From: Thermodesulfobacteriota bacterium
Lineage (GTDB): Bacteria > Desulfobacterota > WTBG01 > CAIYCZ01 > CAIRTM01
Direction of reading: 5' to 3'
DNA: 61,386 nucleotides
NCBI GenBank assembly: GCA_028278025.1
Contig: JANQFE010000148.1
Location: 1 to 61,386, forward strand
In this document: positions 54,600-61,386 of the stretch, in pieces
How positions within the stretch are numbered: the first letter of the stretch is position 1
How the letters are laid out: the number at the start of each line of letters is the position of its first letter
Made by a program: the position numbers and the translations under genes
Notes under the pieces: generated by a model
The model's database searches: none
What the model was told of the DNA's origin: nothing
What the model saw: the letters and a program-made list of their open reading frames with translations, nothing else

Positions 54600-54742
54600 G
54601 TTTTCCCAAGATAAAAACCTGTTCCCCAGGTCTACCCTCCCTTATTTTATTTTTTTATATTGCTAAATAGTATTTATTATGTTAGTTTTGTTAAATTTAT
54701 TAGCAATGAAATGCCAATTCGATGAAGATGAGGAGATAATAT

Positions 54743-54979
54743 ATGGGAAGAGTATGCAGTTTTTGTGGAAAAAGCAGACAGGTTGGCTACAATGTAAGTC
54801 ATGCCCACAATAAAACAAAAAAAGTCTGGAAAGCTAATATTCAAAAAGTACGTAGCGTAAAAAACGGTACCGTAAAAAGAATGTATGTTTGTACACGCTG
54901 TATCCGTTCCGGGTATATCCAAAAACCGGGAAAAACCGCCATCAGTCAGGCTAAAGGCAAACCATCACAAACTGTTTAA
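54743..54979 (+). CDS. rpmB: 50S ribosomal protein L28
   Basis: 78 residues with GAGGAG upstream. Canonical [11 protein letters not shown] start, [17 protein letters not shown] and VCTRCIRSG; both CxxC pairs are present, so this is the zinc-binding (C+) paralogue. Its stop overlaps the stop of the convergent rel/spoT gene by 3-4 bases. Confidence 0.97.
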   Translation: MGRVCSFCGKSRQVGYNVSHAHNKTKKVWKANIQKVRSVKNGTVKRMYVCTRCIRSGYIQKPGKTAISQAKGKPSQTV

Positions 54980-57126
54980 GGTCGGACTCTTGTAACTCTC
55001 AGAACACCTCGTACATTTTTGATTGTTTGTATTACCTGCTCTAATTGTTCTACGCCGCTTGTTTCAATCTCGAAAATACATATCGCTTTTTTATCAAGGG
55101 TGGTTTTTATTTTGGCATTAACAATATTAGTCTCTGTGGCGGAAATGGAAGATGTTATCTCTGCCAGGAGTCCTTTTTTATCCTCGGTGACCACTTCAAT
55201 AGGTACGGTAGCTGTATAATGTACCGTGTTGTCCCATTGTGCATCTATGGCCCTCTCCGGGTCGGCATCTTCAAGAAAATCACACCCCACAACATGTACC
55301 GTGACCCCCCTGCCCCTGGTAATAAATCCCTTGATTCTGTCTCCTGGAATCGGATTGCAGCATTTGCCGAAACGCACCATAATATCATCCAGTCCATCTA
55401 TACGAATACCTTTCCCTGGTTTGTTAACGGTCTTAGTAGGAACCTTTACAGCTTTTTCTTCAAGGTCTTCCTTTAATTCCTGGGGGAGAAACTTATTAGC
55501 TATCTGTCTGGCCCTTATCCTGCCGTATCCTACCGCAGAAAAAAGGTCATCAAGGTTTTTCACACCGTCCTTTCTAAAAAGGCCCAGAACCTCGCTGTCC
55601 TTCAAAAGTTTTGAAAAGCTCTGTTTGTGTTTTCTGAACTCCTTCTCGCAAATTTCCCGCCCCAAAACTATACTGCGTTCTCTTTCCTGTTGTTTAATCC
55701 AATGTCTGATTTTAGTCTTGGCTCTGGAGGTGTTAACAAATTTCAGCCAGTCACGGCTGGGCTTATGACTGGGTTGCGTTAATATTTCAACAACATCACC
55801 GCTCTTCAGCTCATATTTTAAAGGAGCAATGCTGCCGTTGATTTTTGCACCAACACAGCTGTGCCCTATAGCAGTGTGGATACGATAAGCAAAATCTACG
55901 GGTGTGGCCCCCTTGGGCAGCTCAAACACTTCACCAGCCGGTGTGAACACGTACACTTCATCAGGGAAAATATCTACCCGAAATGTCTCCAGAAATTCCT
56001 TAGAATCTTTGACGTCCTGCTGAGACTCCATAACTTGTTGCAGCCAGGCAAAGCGCTGGTCATCTTTTTGTTCAATCTTGCGGCCTTCTTTGTATTTCCA
56101 GTGTGCTGCTATGCCGTGCTTCGCTACCATGTCCATCTCGGCGGTTCTAATCTGTATTTCCACACGCTGCCCGTATGGTCCTACAACAGTAGTATGCAGA
56201 GATTGATACATGTTGGCTTTCGGTAGCGAGATATAATCTTTTAACCTCCCCGGGATCGGTTTCCAGATAGAATGGATTATGCCTAATACCTCATAGCATT
56301 CTTTTCTTTCACCAACAATAATACGAACTGCTGTTAAATCATAAATGTGCTTAAAGTCTAAATTCTGCTGTAACATCTTGTTGTAAATACTATAAATATG
56401 CTTGGGTCTTCCCTTAATCCCGGCGCTGATACCGAACTGCCGCAGCTTTTCATCTATGATACCGATAACTTCTTGAACATACTTCTCTCTTTGCTCAGCA
56501 GTGACTACAAGGTTTTTTTCAATCTCTTTATAAATTTTTTCATGGATATGGCGCAGAGCAAGGTCCTCCAGTTCTCTCTTCATTAAAAAGAGTCCGAGTC
56601 GGTTGGCCAGGGGAGTATATATATCCAGGGTTTGCTGAGCTATCCTTTTTTGTCTCTCAGGTGGAAGATACTGAAGTGTACGCATGTTATGCGTACGATC
56701 AGCGAGCTTCACCAAAACAACCCGAATATCCTTTGACATTGCAAGTATCATCTTGCGAAAATTATCAGCTTGCCTGTCCAGGCGGCTTTTGGTCGATAAT
56801 TTACTGATTTTGGTTACACCATCCACCAAAAAGGCAACTTCCTGGCCAAAAGTCTGTCTTATTTCATCAAGCGTCGCATAGGTGTCCTCTACCGTATCGT
56901 GCAGCAATCCGGTTGATACCGAATACTCATCTAAATTCAGATCTGCAAGTATTTTTGCGACCCACAAGGGATGGTTCAGGTAGGGCTCGCCCGACAGACG
57001 TGTCTGACCATGGTGAACTTTGGCAGAAAACACATATGCTTTTCGTATAAGATCCAGGTCGGCTTCTTGATTGTATTTGGAAACCTGGTCGATAATATCG
57101 TTAATACGTACAATTTCTTTTTGCAT
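54976..57126 (-). CDS. Bifunctional (p)ppGpp synthetase/hydrolase Rel/SpoT
   Basis: 716 residues. HD hydrolase with intact HDTVED and [10 protein letters not shown]; synthetase domain with GRLKDYI (the RxKD form of bifunctional Rel/SpoT, not the ExDD of monofunctional RelA), YQSLHTTV and [11 protein letters not shown] domain (about 385-450) and C-terminal ACT domain (about 640-710). It sets the stringent response level; a DksA-family protein in the window may act together with the product. Order pyrD-ispG-proS-rel on this strand suggests a conserved neighbourhood. Confidence 0.95.
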   Translation of the reverse strand: MQKEIVRINDIIDQVSKYNQEADLDLIRKAYVFSAKVHHGQTRLSGEPYLNHPLWVAKILADLNLDEYSVSTGLLHDTVEDTYATLDEIRQTFGQEVAFLVDGVTKISKLSTKSRLDRQADNFRKMILAMSKDIRVVLVKLADRTHNMRTLQYLPPERQKRIAQQTLDIYTPLANRLGLFLMKRELEDLALRHIHEKIYKEIEKNLVVTAEQREKYVQEVIGIIDEKLRQFGISAGIKGRPKHIYSIYNKMLQQNLDFKHIYDLTAVRIIVGERKECYEVLGIIHSIWKPIPGRLKDYISLPKANMYQSLHTTVVGPYGQRVEIQIRTAEMDMVAKHGIAAHWKYKEGRKIEQKDDQRFAWLQQVMESQQDVKDSKEFLETFRVDIFPDEVYVFTPAGEVFELPKGATPVDFAYRIHTAIGHSCVGAKINGSIAPLKYELKSGDVVEILTQPSHKPSRDWLKFVNTSRAKTKIRHWIKQQERERSIVLGREICEKEFRKHKQSFSKLLKDSEVLGLFRKDGVKNLDDLFSAVGYGRIRARQIANKFLPQELKEDLEEKAVKVPTKTVNKPGKGIRIDGLDDIMVRFGKCCNPIPGDRIKGFITRGRGVTVHVVGCDFLEDADPERAIDAQWDNTVHYTATVPIEVVTEDKKGLLAEITSSISATETNIVNAKIKTTLDKKAICIFEIETSGVEQLEQVIQTIKNVRGVLRVTRVRP

Positions 57127-57156
57127 ATACGCTATCCCGATAGGGTGGGATGGTTG

Positions 57157-58878
57157 TTACGTAAAATTCGTTTTTCTAAGATTCTCCGCAATAGCCTCGG
57201 TAACACTGTCCACAGCAACCTGTTTGACTTCTCCTGTTTTTCTCCATTTAAGATCGACCATGTTTTCTTTTACCGCAAATTTGCCCACAGTGACACGCAA
57301 TGGTATGCCCACAAGGTCAGCATCATTGAATTTACTTCCCGGCCGTTCATCACGATCATCCAGAAGCACTTCAATGTCTTGAGCCAGAAGATCATTATAC
57401 AAGTGCTCAGCTATCTGCTTCTGCTTTTCATCAGTAGGGTTGACCAATACTATAATGACTGAAAAAGGTGCAATTGGTTCAGGGAAAATGATACCGTGTT
57501 CATCATGGGACTGCTCAATGGCAGCCGCAGCGGTTCTGCCTATACCGATCCCGTAACACCCCATAACCATGGGTTTGGAGCTGCCGCCTGCATCAAGGTA
57601 GGTCGCCTGCATGGCTTCACTGTATTTAGTACCCAGTTTAAAAATATGGCCGACTTCGATGCCCCTCGTTGTGGTAAGCTTTTCACCACATCGGGGGCAT
57701 GAATCACCTTCCTGTGCACAGCGAATATCGGCAAACCGGCTTACAGTAAAATCACGATTTATATTAACATTTATTAGATGGATATCCTTTTCATTGCCCC
57801 CGGTTACAAAATTGATCCTTCCCTGTAGCCCGAGATCTGCAATTATTTCAACATCTTTAAGCCCGACCGGCCCGGCAAATCCCCGCGGTGCATGAGTAAT
57901 TCTCTCGATAAGCTCTTCATCTGCCAATTCGAGGTGGTCACAGGCAAGCAGATTCTTAAGCTTTATCTCATTAATTTCATGGTCACCCCTGACCAGAGCA
58001 ACCACGGGATCATGCGCGGAAGCAAAAACCAGCGTCTTGATTAAGCTGGAAGCATCCACGTTAAGAAATCCGGTAACCTCCTCAATAGTTTTCATCTGAG
58101 GGGTTTCAACCCGTTGGAGTTCATTAAAATCATCCTTTTTTACAGGAGCTGCCTGAGGTGCCTGTATCTCGGCTTTTTCCATGTTAGCAGCATAATCACA
58201 GTCTGTGCAGGCTACAATAACGTCTTCACCGGTATCTGCCAGTACCATGAACTCATGTGAGAAACTGCCGCCGATAGGACCGGAATCGGCCTCAACAGCT
58301 CTGAATTTTAAACCCAAACGTTCAAAAATACGACAGTACGCATCATACATCTTGCGATAGCTTTCCTCCGCACCTTTCTCATCTACATCAAAACTGTAAG
58401 CATCTTTCATGATAAATTCACGCGCACGCATAACACCGAATCGTGGTCTAATCTCATCTCTGAACTTAATATGAATCTGATATAAATTAACAGGCAGTTG
58501 TTTATATGAAGAAATAACACCTTTCACCAGATCGGTGATAACCTCCTCATGGGTAGGACCAAGACAAAAATCCCGCTCATTTCTATCCTTGAGTCTGAGG
58601 AGTTCTTTACCATATACATTCCACCGTCCGCTCTCATGCCAAAGCTCGGCAGGCTGTACAAACGGCAAGGTTACTTCAAGGGCGCCCGCCCTGTTCATCT
58701 CCTCGCGAACAATCTGGGCGGTTTTTTTAATCACACGTTCACCAAGGGGCAGAGTTGAATAAATCCCTGCAGCAAGTTTTCTAATCATACCTGCGCGCAG
58801 CATCAGCCGGTGGCTCATTACTTCTGCTTCAGCCGGATCCTCTCTCAGAGTTGGAATTAAAAACTGTGAATAACGCAT
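57157..58878 (-). CDS. proS: Prolyl-tRNA synthetase
   Basis: 573 residues from ATG 58878, which has AAGGAG 7 bases upstream; the 58896 start does not. Class II synthetase motifs: [25 protein letters not shown] (motif 2 region), [14 protein letters not shown] (motif 3); a bacterial-type editing insertion of the YbaK fold lies at about 235-385 ([25 protein letters not shown]). A C-terminal anticodon-binding domain follows. Sits 30 bases before rel/spoT. Confidence 0.96.
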   Translation of the reverse strand: MRYSQFLIPTLREDPAEAEVMSHRLMLRAGMIRKLAAGIYSTLPLGERVIKKTAQIVREEMNRAGALEVTLPFVQPAELWHESGRWNVYGKELLRLKDRNERDFCLGPTHEEVITDLVKGVISSYKQLPVNLYQIHIKFRDEIRPRFGVMRAREFIMKDAYSFDVDEKGAEESYRKMYDAYCRIFERLGLKFRAVEADSGPIGGSFSHEFMVLADTGEDVIVACTDCDYAANMEKAEIQAPQAAPVKKDDFNELQRVETPQMKTIEEVTGFLNVDASSLIKTLVFASAHDPVVALVRGDHEINEIKLKNLLACDHLELADEELIERITHAPRGFAGPVGLKDVEIIADLGLQGRINFVTGGNEKDIHLINVNINRDFTVSRFADIRCAQEGDSCPRCGEKLTTTRGIEVGHIFKLGTKYSEAMQATYLDAGGSSKPMVMGCYGIGIGRTAAAAIEQSHDEHGIIFPEPIAPFSVIIVLVNPTDEKQKQIAEHLYNDLLAQDIEVLLDDRDERPGSKFNDADLVGIPLRVTVGKFAVKENMVDLKWRKTGEVKQVAVDSVTEAIAENLRKTNFT

Positions 58879-58975
58879 TGTGGTACTCCTTATCAAAAGT
58901 TATCAGGCATCCGTATTCAGCATTCAGAGTTGCTCATTGCTTTTACCCGCTGCTCTACGGCCTCAAGAAAGGTAA

Positions 58976-59038
58976 CACTTCACTGTTCACGCTTTACCAT
59001 TCACTGTTCACCGTTTACTGTTCATTGTTCATTGTTCA
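58976..59038 (-). repeat. Nine-unit degenerate heptameric tandem repeat
   Basis: 63 bases read on the plus strand as nine 7-mers (cacttca, ctgttca, cgcttta, ccattca, ctgttca, ccgttta, ctgttca, ttgttca, ttgttca). It runs from the ispG 3' coding end (last five codons and stop) into the ispG-proS spacer. Isolated relatives of the unit occur near 14595, 26381 and 61058. Confidence 0.75.
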
Positions 59039-60089
59039 TCATTTTATATATTTCTTTTAAGAATTCTTCGAACACATCTGCTTTAGGGCATTTTTTAATG
59101 ATCTTACCTTTAGCAAATATAACGCCATGCTTTTTACTGCCGGCCAGGCCGATATCCGCCTCTTTTGCTTCACCCGGTCCGTTCACTTCGCATCCCATGA
59201 CGGCAACTTTAATAGGCTGTTTTATGTTAACAAGTTTTTTTTCAAGCTTATTTGCCATGCTGACAACATCCAGTTGCTGTCGGCCGCACGTCGGGCAGGA
59301 AATCATTTCCAGTCCATAGTGACACAGCCCCAGGCATTTCAAAATTTGAAACCCCACCCGTACTTCCTCTACCGGATCAGCTGAAAGGGACACACGCAAT
59401 GTATCGCCAATGCCGTCTGCCAGCAAAACCCCCAGTCCCACTGCTGATTTCACGGTACCTGAAAAGGCTGTGCCGGCTTCAGTAATACCTATATGCAAAG
59501 GATAGCAGCTCTTCCTGGCAACGATCCTGTAGGCCTTAACGGTTGTCATCACATCAGAAGACTTAATGGAGACTTTAATCTGTTTGTATGCCATGTTTTC
59601 AATGAGAGCTATATTTCTCAAAGCGCTCTCGGCAAGAGCTTCAGCAGTAGGATGACCGTATTTTTTTAAAATATTTTTTTCCAGTGAACCGGCATTTATG
59701 CCGATTCGAATTGCAACATCACGCTCTTTTGCTTTTTTAACAACAGCGGCAACCCGCTGTTTGCTGCCGATATTACCGGGGTTGATTCTGATACCATGTG
59801 CACCGGCATCTATACTCATAAGAGCTAAACGATAGTTAAAATGAATATCAGCAATAATCGGCACATGAACCTTACGGACAATCTCTTTAACTGCCAGTGC
59901 TGCCGTATCATCAGGAACAGCAACCCGTGCAATATTACAACCTGCTTTCTCCAGACGCTTTATTTGTGAAACAGTAGCTCTCACATTGCGTGTGTCAGTG
60001 GAAGCCATTGACTGAACAGTAACGGGAGATCCTCCACCGACTGCAACCGGTCCAACAAATATCTTTTTTGTCTTTTTCCTCTTTATCAC
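59022..60089 (-). CDS. ispG: 4-hydroxy-3-methylbut-2-en-1-yl diphosphate synthase
   Basis: 355 residues. Fe-S cysteines in SCPTCGR (about 264-267) and GCEVNGPGEA (about 301), plus VQSMASTDTR near the start. It catalyses the penultimate methylerythritol-phosphate step to isoprenoid precursors using a 4Fe-4S cluster. The C-terminus reads into a heptameric repeat array (ending MMNNEQ), so the last residues are probably not conserved. Confidence 0.96.
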   Translation of the reverse strand: MIKRKKTKKIFVGPVAVGGGSPVTVQSMASTDTRNVRATVSQIKRLEKAGCNIARVAVPDDTAALAVKEIVRKVHVPIIADIHFNYRLALMSIDAGAHGIRINPGNIGSKQRVAAVVKKAKERDVAIRIGINAGSLEKNILKKYGHPTAEALAESALRNIALIENMAYKQIKVSIKSSDVMTTVKAYRIVARKSCYPLHIGITEAGTAFSGTVKSAVGLGVLLADGIGDTLRVSLSADPVEEVRVGFQILKCLGLCHYGLEMISCPTCGRQQLDVVSMANKLEKKLVNIKQPIKVAVMGCEVNGPGEAKEADIGLAGSKKHGVIFAKGKIIKKCPKADVFEEFLKEIYKMMNNEQ

Positions 60090-60104
60090 TCTAATAATAA
60101 CCTT

Positions 60105-61034
60105 TTACTGTTCAAGTCTTAAGCTTCCCACAATTTCCTGAACGTCGGTACAGCCTTTATCCTGCAGATATTTTTCAATTCCATCCAAAATAGAATGCGG
60201 CGCCTGCGGGTTAACAAAAAGGCCGGTCCCGATTTGTACAGCACGTGCACCAGCAATAAGAAACTGCAGGGCATCATCAGCATCCATAATTCCGCCGATA
60301 CCGATTACCGGAATTGATATTTTTTGTACTGTTTCCCATACCAGGCGAAGTGCAAGGGGCCGTATTGCCGGTCCCGAAAGTCCGCCGGTTATATTGGCAA
60401 GAACCGGCCTGCATGCGTCAGTATCAACTACCATTCCGGTAAACGTATTTGTTAGGGAGACTGCATCTGCACCGGCTTCTTCAACGCTCTGTGCTATCGC
60501 AGCAATATCGGTAACGTTTGGCGTCAGTTTCACAATAAGCGTAAGGTCTGTCACGCTGCGTATTGCTTTTATTGTCTTATAGGTCATGGTCGCATCAGTG
60601 CCAAAAGAGATGCCCCCTTCTTTGACATTCGGACAGGATATGTTGGCCTCTATTGCGCTGATCCCCTCAACATCACTCAATCTTCCGGCAAGCTCGGCAT
60701 ATTCTTCTACGGTCGAACCATAGAAATTAACAATTACCGGCGTAGTAAATTGACGCAAAAAGGTCAGTTTCTCTGCGACGAATGCCTTTAAACCGACATT
60801 CTGCAATCCAATAGCATTAAGCATACCTGAAGGCGTTTCTATGATTCGGGGTGGAGGATTGCCGCACGTTGGCTCTAGAGAAATTCCTTTCGTGATAACT
60901 GCACCAAGCCGGTTGATATCAAGCAGGGCTGCATATTCTTCCCCGTAGCCGAAAACCCCTGAGGCAACCATCACAGGGTTGCACAAGTGTAATCTTCCTA
61001 TGTTTACGGCAAGGTTTACTTCTTGAGCTGCCAT
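60105..61034 (-). CDS. pyrD: Dihydroorotate dehydrogenase, catalytic subunit
   Basis: 309 residues from ATG 61034 (GGATGA seven bases upstream; the ATG two codons earlier is too close). Class 1 FMN barrel: VMVASGVFGYGEEY, ANISCPNVKEGG with catalytic Cys (about 131), KLTPNVTDI, NTFTGM and GIGGI. The class 1B form needs a PyrK electron-transfer partner, not present in the window. Oxidises dihydroorotate to orotate in pyrimidine synthesis. Confidence 0.94.
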   Translation of the reverse strand: MAAQEVNLAVNIGRLHLCNPVMVASGVFGYGEEYAALLDINRLGAVITKGISLEPTCGNPPPRIIETPSGMLNAIGLQNVGLKAFVAEKLTFLRQFTTPVIVNFYGSTVEEYAELAGRLSDVEGISAIEANISCPNVKEGGISFGTDATMTYKTIKAIRSVTDLTLIVKLTPNVTDIAAIAQSVEEAGADAVSLTNTFTGMVVDTDACRPVLANITGGLSGPAIRPLALRLVWETVQKISIPVIGIGGIMDADDALQFLIAGARAVQIGTGLFVNPQAPHSILDGIEKYLQDKGCTDVQEIVGSLRLEQ

Positions 61035-61064
61035 AATCATTTCATCCGATTGTCTACAGTTCAC

Positions 61065-61386
61065 TTTTTTATTAAGTAATGATCCTCGCCTAAAAGGCGA
61101 GGCTTTAGGAAGCCCCCCCTAGGGGCTTGAAAATCACCACAGATATTCATGCAGCAGTGGTTTTATAATTTTTTTCCATTTGCTCAATCACTCTCTTTCT
61201 CAGTCCCATTGCAACGCAGCCGAGTGCAGCGATTTCAGGCGGATAAAAGGGTCAACATGTCTGAGCGCAGCGAGTTTGTTGACCCGCCGTCTGAAATCCT
61301 GCCGCGAGGGTATCCGCCTCTGGCGGACAAGTTGCAGGGTGCCTTTTCTTTTGTTACTTTTCTTTGGAGCACGCAAAGAAAAGTAA
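61065..61386. repeat. Palindrome-rich intergenic element
   Basis: No gene. Contents: CCTCGCCT (61083-61090)/AGGCGAGG hairpin, AAGCCCC/GGGGCTT hairpin, a long stem GATTTCAG ... GGGTCAACA (61231-61256) with TGTTGACCC ... CTGAAATC (61278-61298), CCGCC/GGCGG (61314-61326), and a perfect 13-base-arm palindrome TTACTTTTCTTTG (61354-61366)/CAAAGAAAAGTAA (61374-61386) that stops at the window edge. It resembles dispersed intergenic elements I have met in other Proteobacteria; family unknown. Confidence 0.6.

Larger units (their letters stand above)
54237..54742. other. Divergent intergenic region before rpmB
   Basis: 506 bases without a gene. It holds the consensus minus-strand promoter (54309-54338), a hairpin at 54578-54599 and an inverted repeat before rpmB (ATTGCTAA 54659-54666 with TTAGCAAT 54700-54707), a possible leader structure for L28. 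Confidence 0.5.

Noticed and set aside
58976..59038. CRISPR array
   Set aside because: Units are 7 bases without spacers; this is a simple tandem repeat.
61180..61386. 68-codon plus-strand ORF at the window end
   Set aside because: It runs through a series of palindromes; the reading frame is a by-product of the repeat element.

Overview
The window looks like the chromosome of an anaerobic, Gram-negative, Desulfobacterota-like (deltaproteobacterial) organism. Pointers are the pyrD-ispG-proS-rel/spoT order next to rpmB, a DapL-type lysine pathway aminotransferase, many two-component proteins including a receiver/PAS protein with the Cys-rich C-terminal tail common in that group, a B12-dependent radical SAM protein, and an HdrD/GlpC-type iron-sulfur protein beside FAD oxidases. 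This assignment is inference; no rRNA gene is present.

Layout. 1-530 is an AT-rich, hairpin-rich non-coding stretch. 531-3496 encodes a B12-binding protein with the CarH-type photoreceptor signature (W-x9-EH and ExHxxG), then a histidine kinase and a receiver/PAS protein: a probable light-sensing relay. 3591-5138 (minus) is a B12-binding radical SAM enzyme. 5349-14547 (minus) is a catabolic cluster: four FAD-linked oxidases of the VAO/PCMH fold, a two-cluster Fe-S/CCG oxidoreductase, an SCP2-like protein, an ACMSD-type amidohydrolase and a small unknown protein, with a small HTH regulator upstream. 15256-17061 is a secreted LysM protein. 17147-25445 holds oppF-like and oppD-like ATPase genes (minus) separated by 6 kb carrying two paralogous hybrid kinases and a lipoprotein esterase (plus); degenerate direct copies of the oppF 5' region flank this block. 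25585-26251 is a DksA/TraR protein with a zinc-ribbon partner, followed by a broken IS91-type transposase.

The centrepiece is 27180-42648, a gas vesicle cluster. Its upstream part encodes a conserved unknown protein, an NtrC-type sigma-54 activator, a GvpH/Hsp20-like protein, a Cdc48/VCP-like double AAA+ ATPase, two GvpF/L proteins, a PAS histidine kinase and a stand-alone receiver. gvpA follows, preceded by a near-perfect sigma-54 promoter (35774-35789) and a nest of palindromes about 100-145 bp further upstream. Downstream are a GvpC-like protein with 33/40-residue periodicity fused to a helix-hairpin-helix tail, gvpN, a gvpV-like gene, a third gvpF/L, gvpG, a tandem ArsA/Get3-like ATPase, a gvpJ/S-like gene, gvpK and gvpJ. 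The picture is stress- or signal-activated, sigma-54-driven buoyancy with its own set of protein-folding machines.

42972-61034 is mostly housekeeping: an MFS transporter under a consensus promoter overlapped by a perfect operator palindrome, dapL, a HAD phosphatase, a ROK kinase, an operon coding for a secreted protein, an 8-bladed PQQ-type propeller, a diadenylate cyclase and a DHH phosphoesterase (a likely c-di-AMP make/break pair), rpmB, rel/spoT, proS, ispG and pyrD. The window ends inside a strongly palindromic intergenic element.
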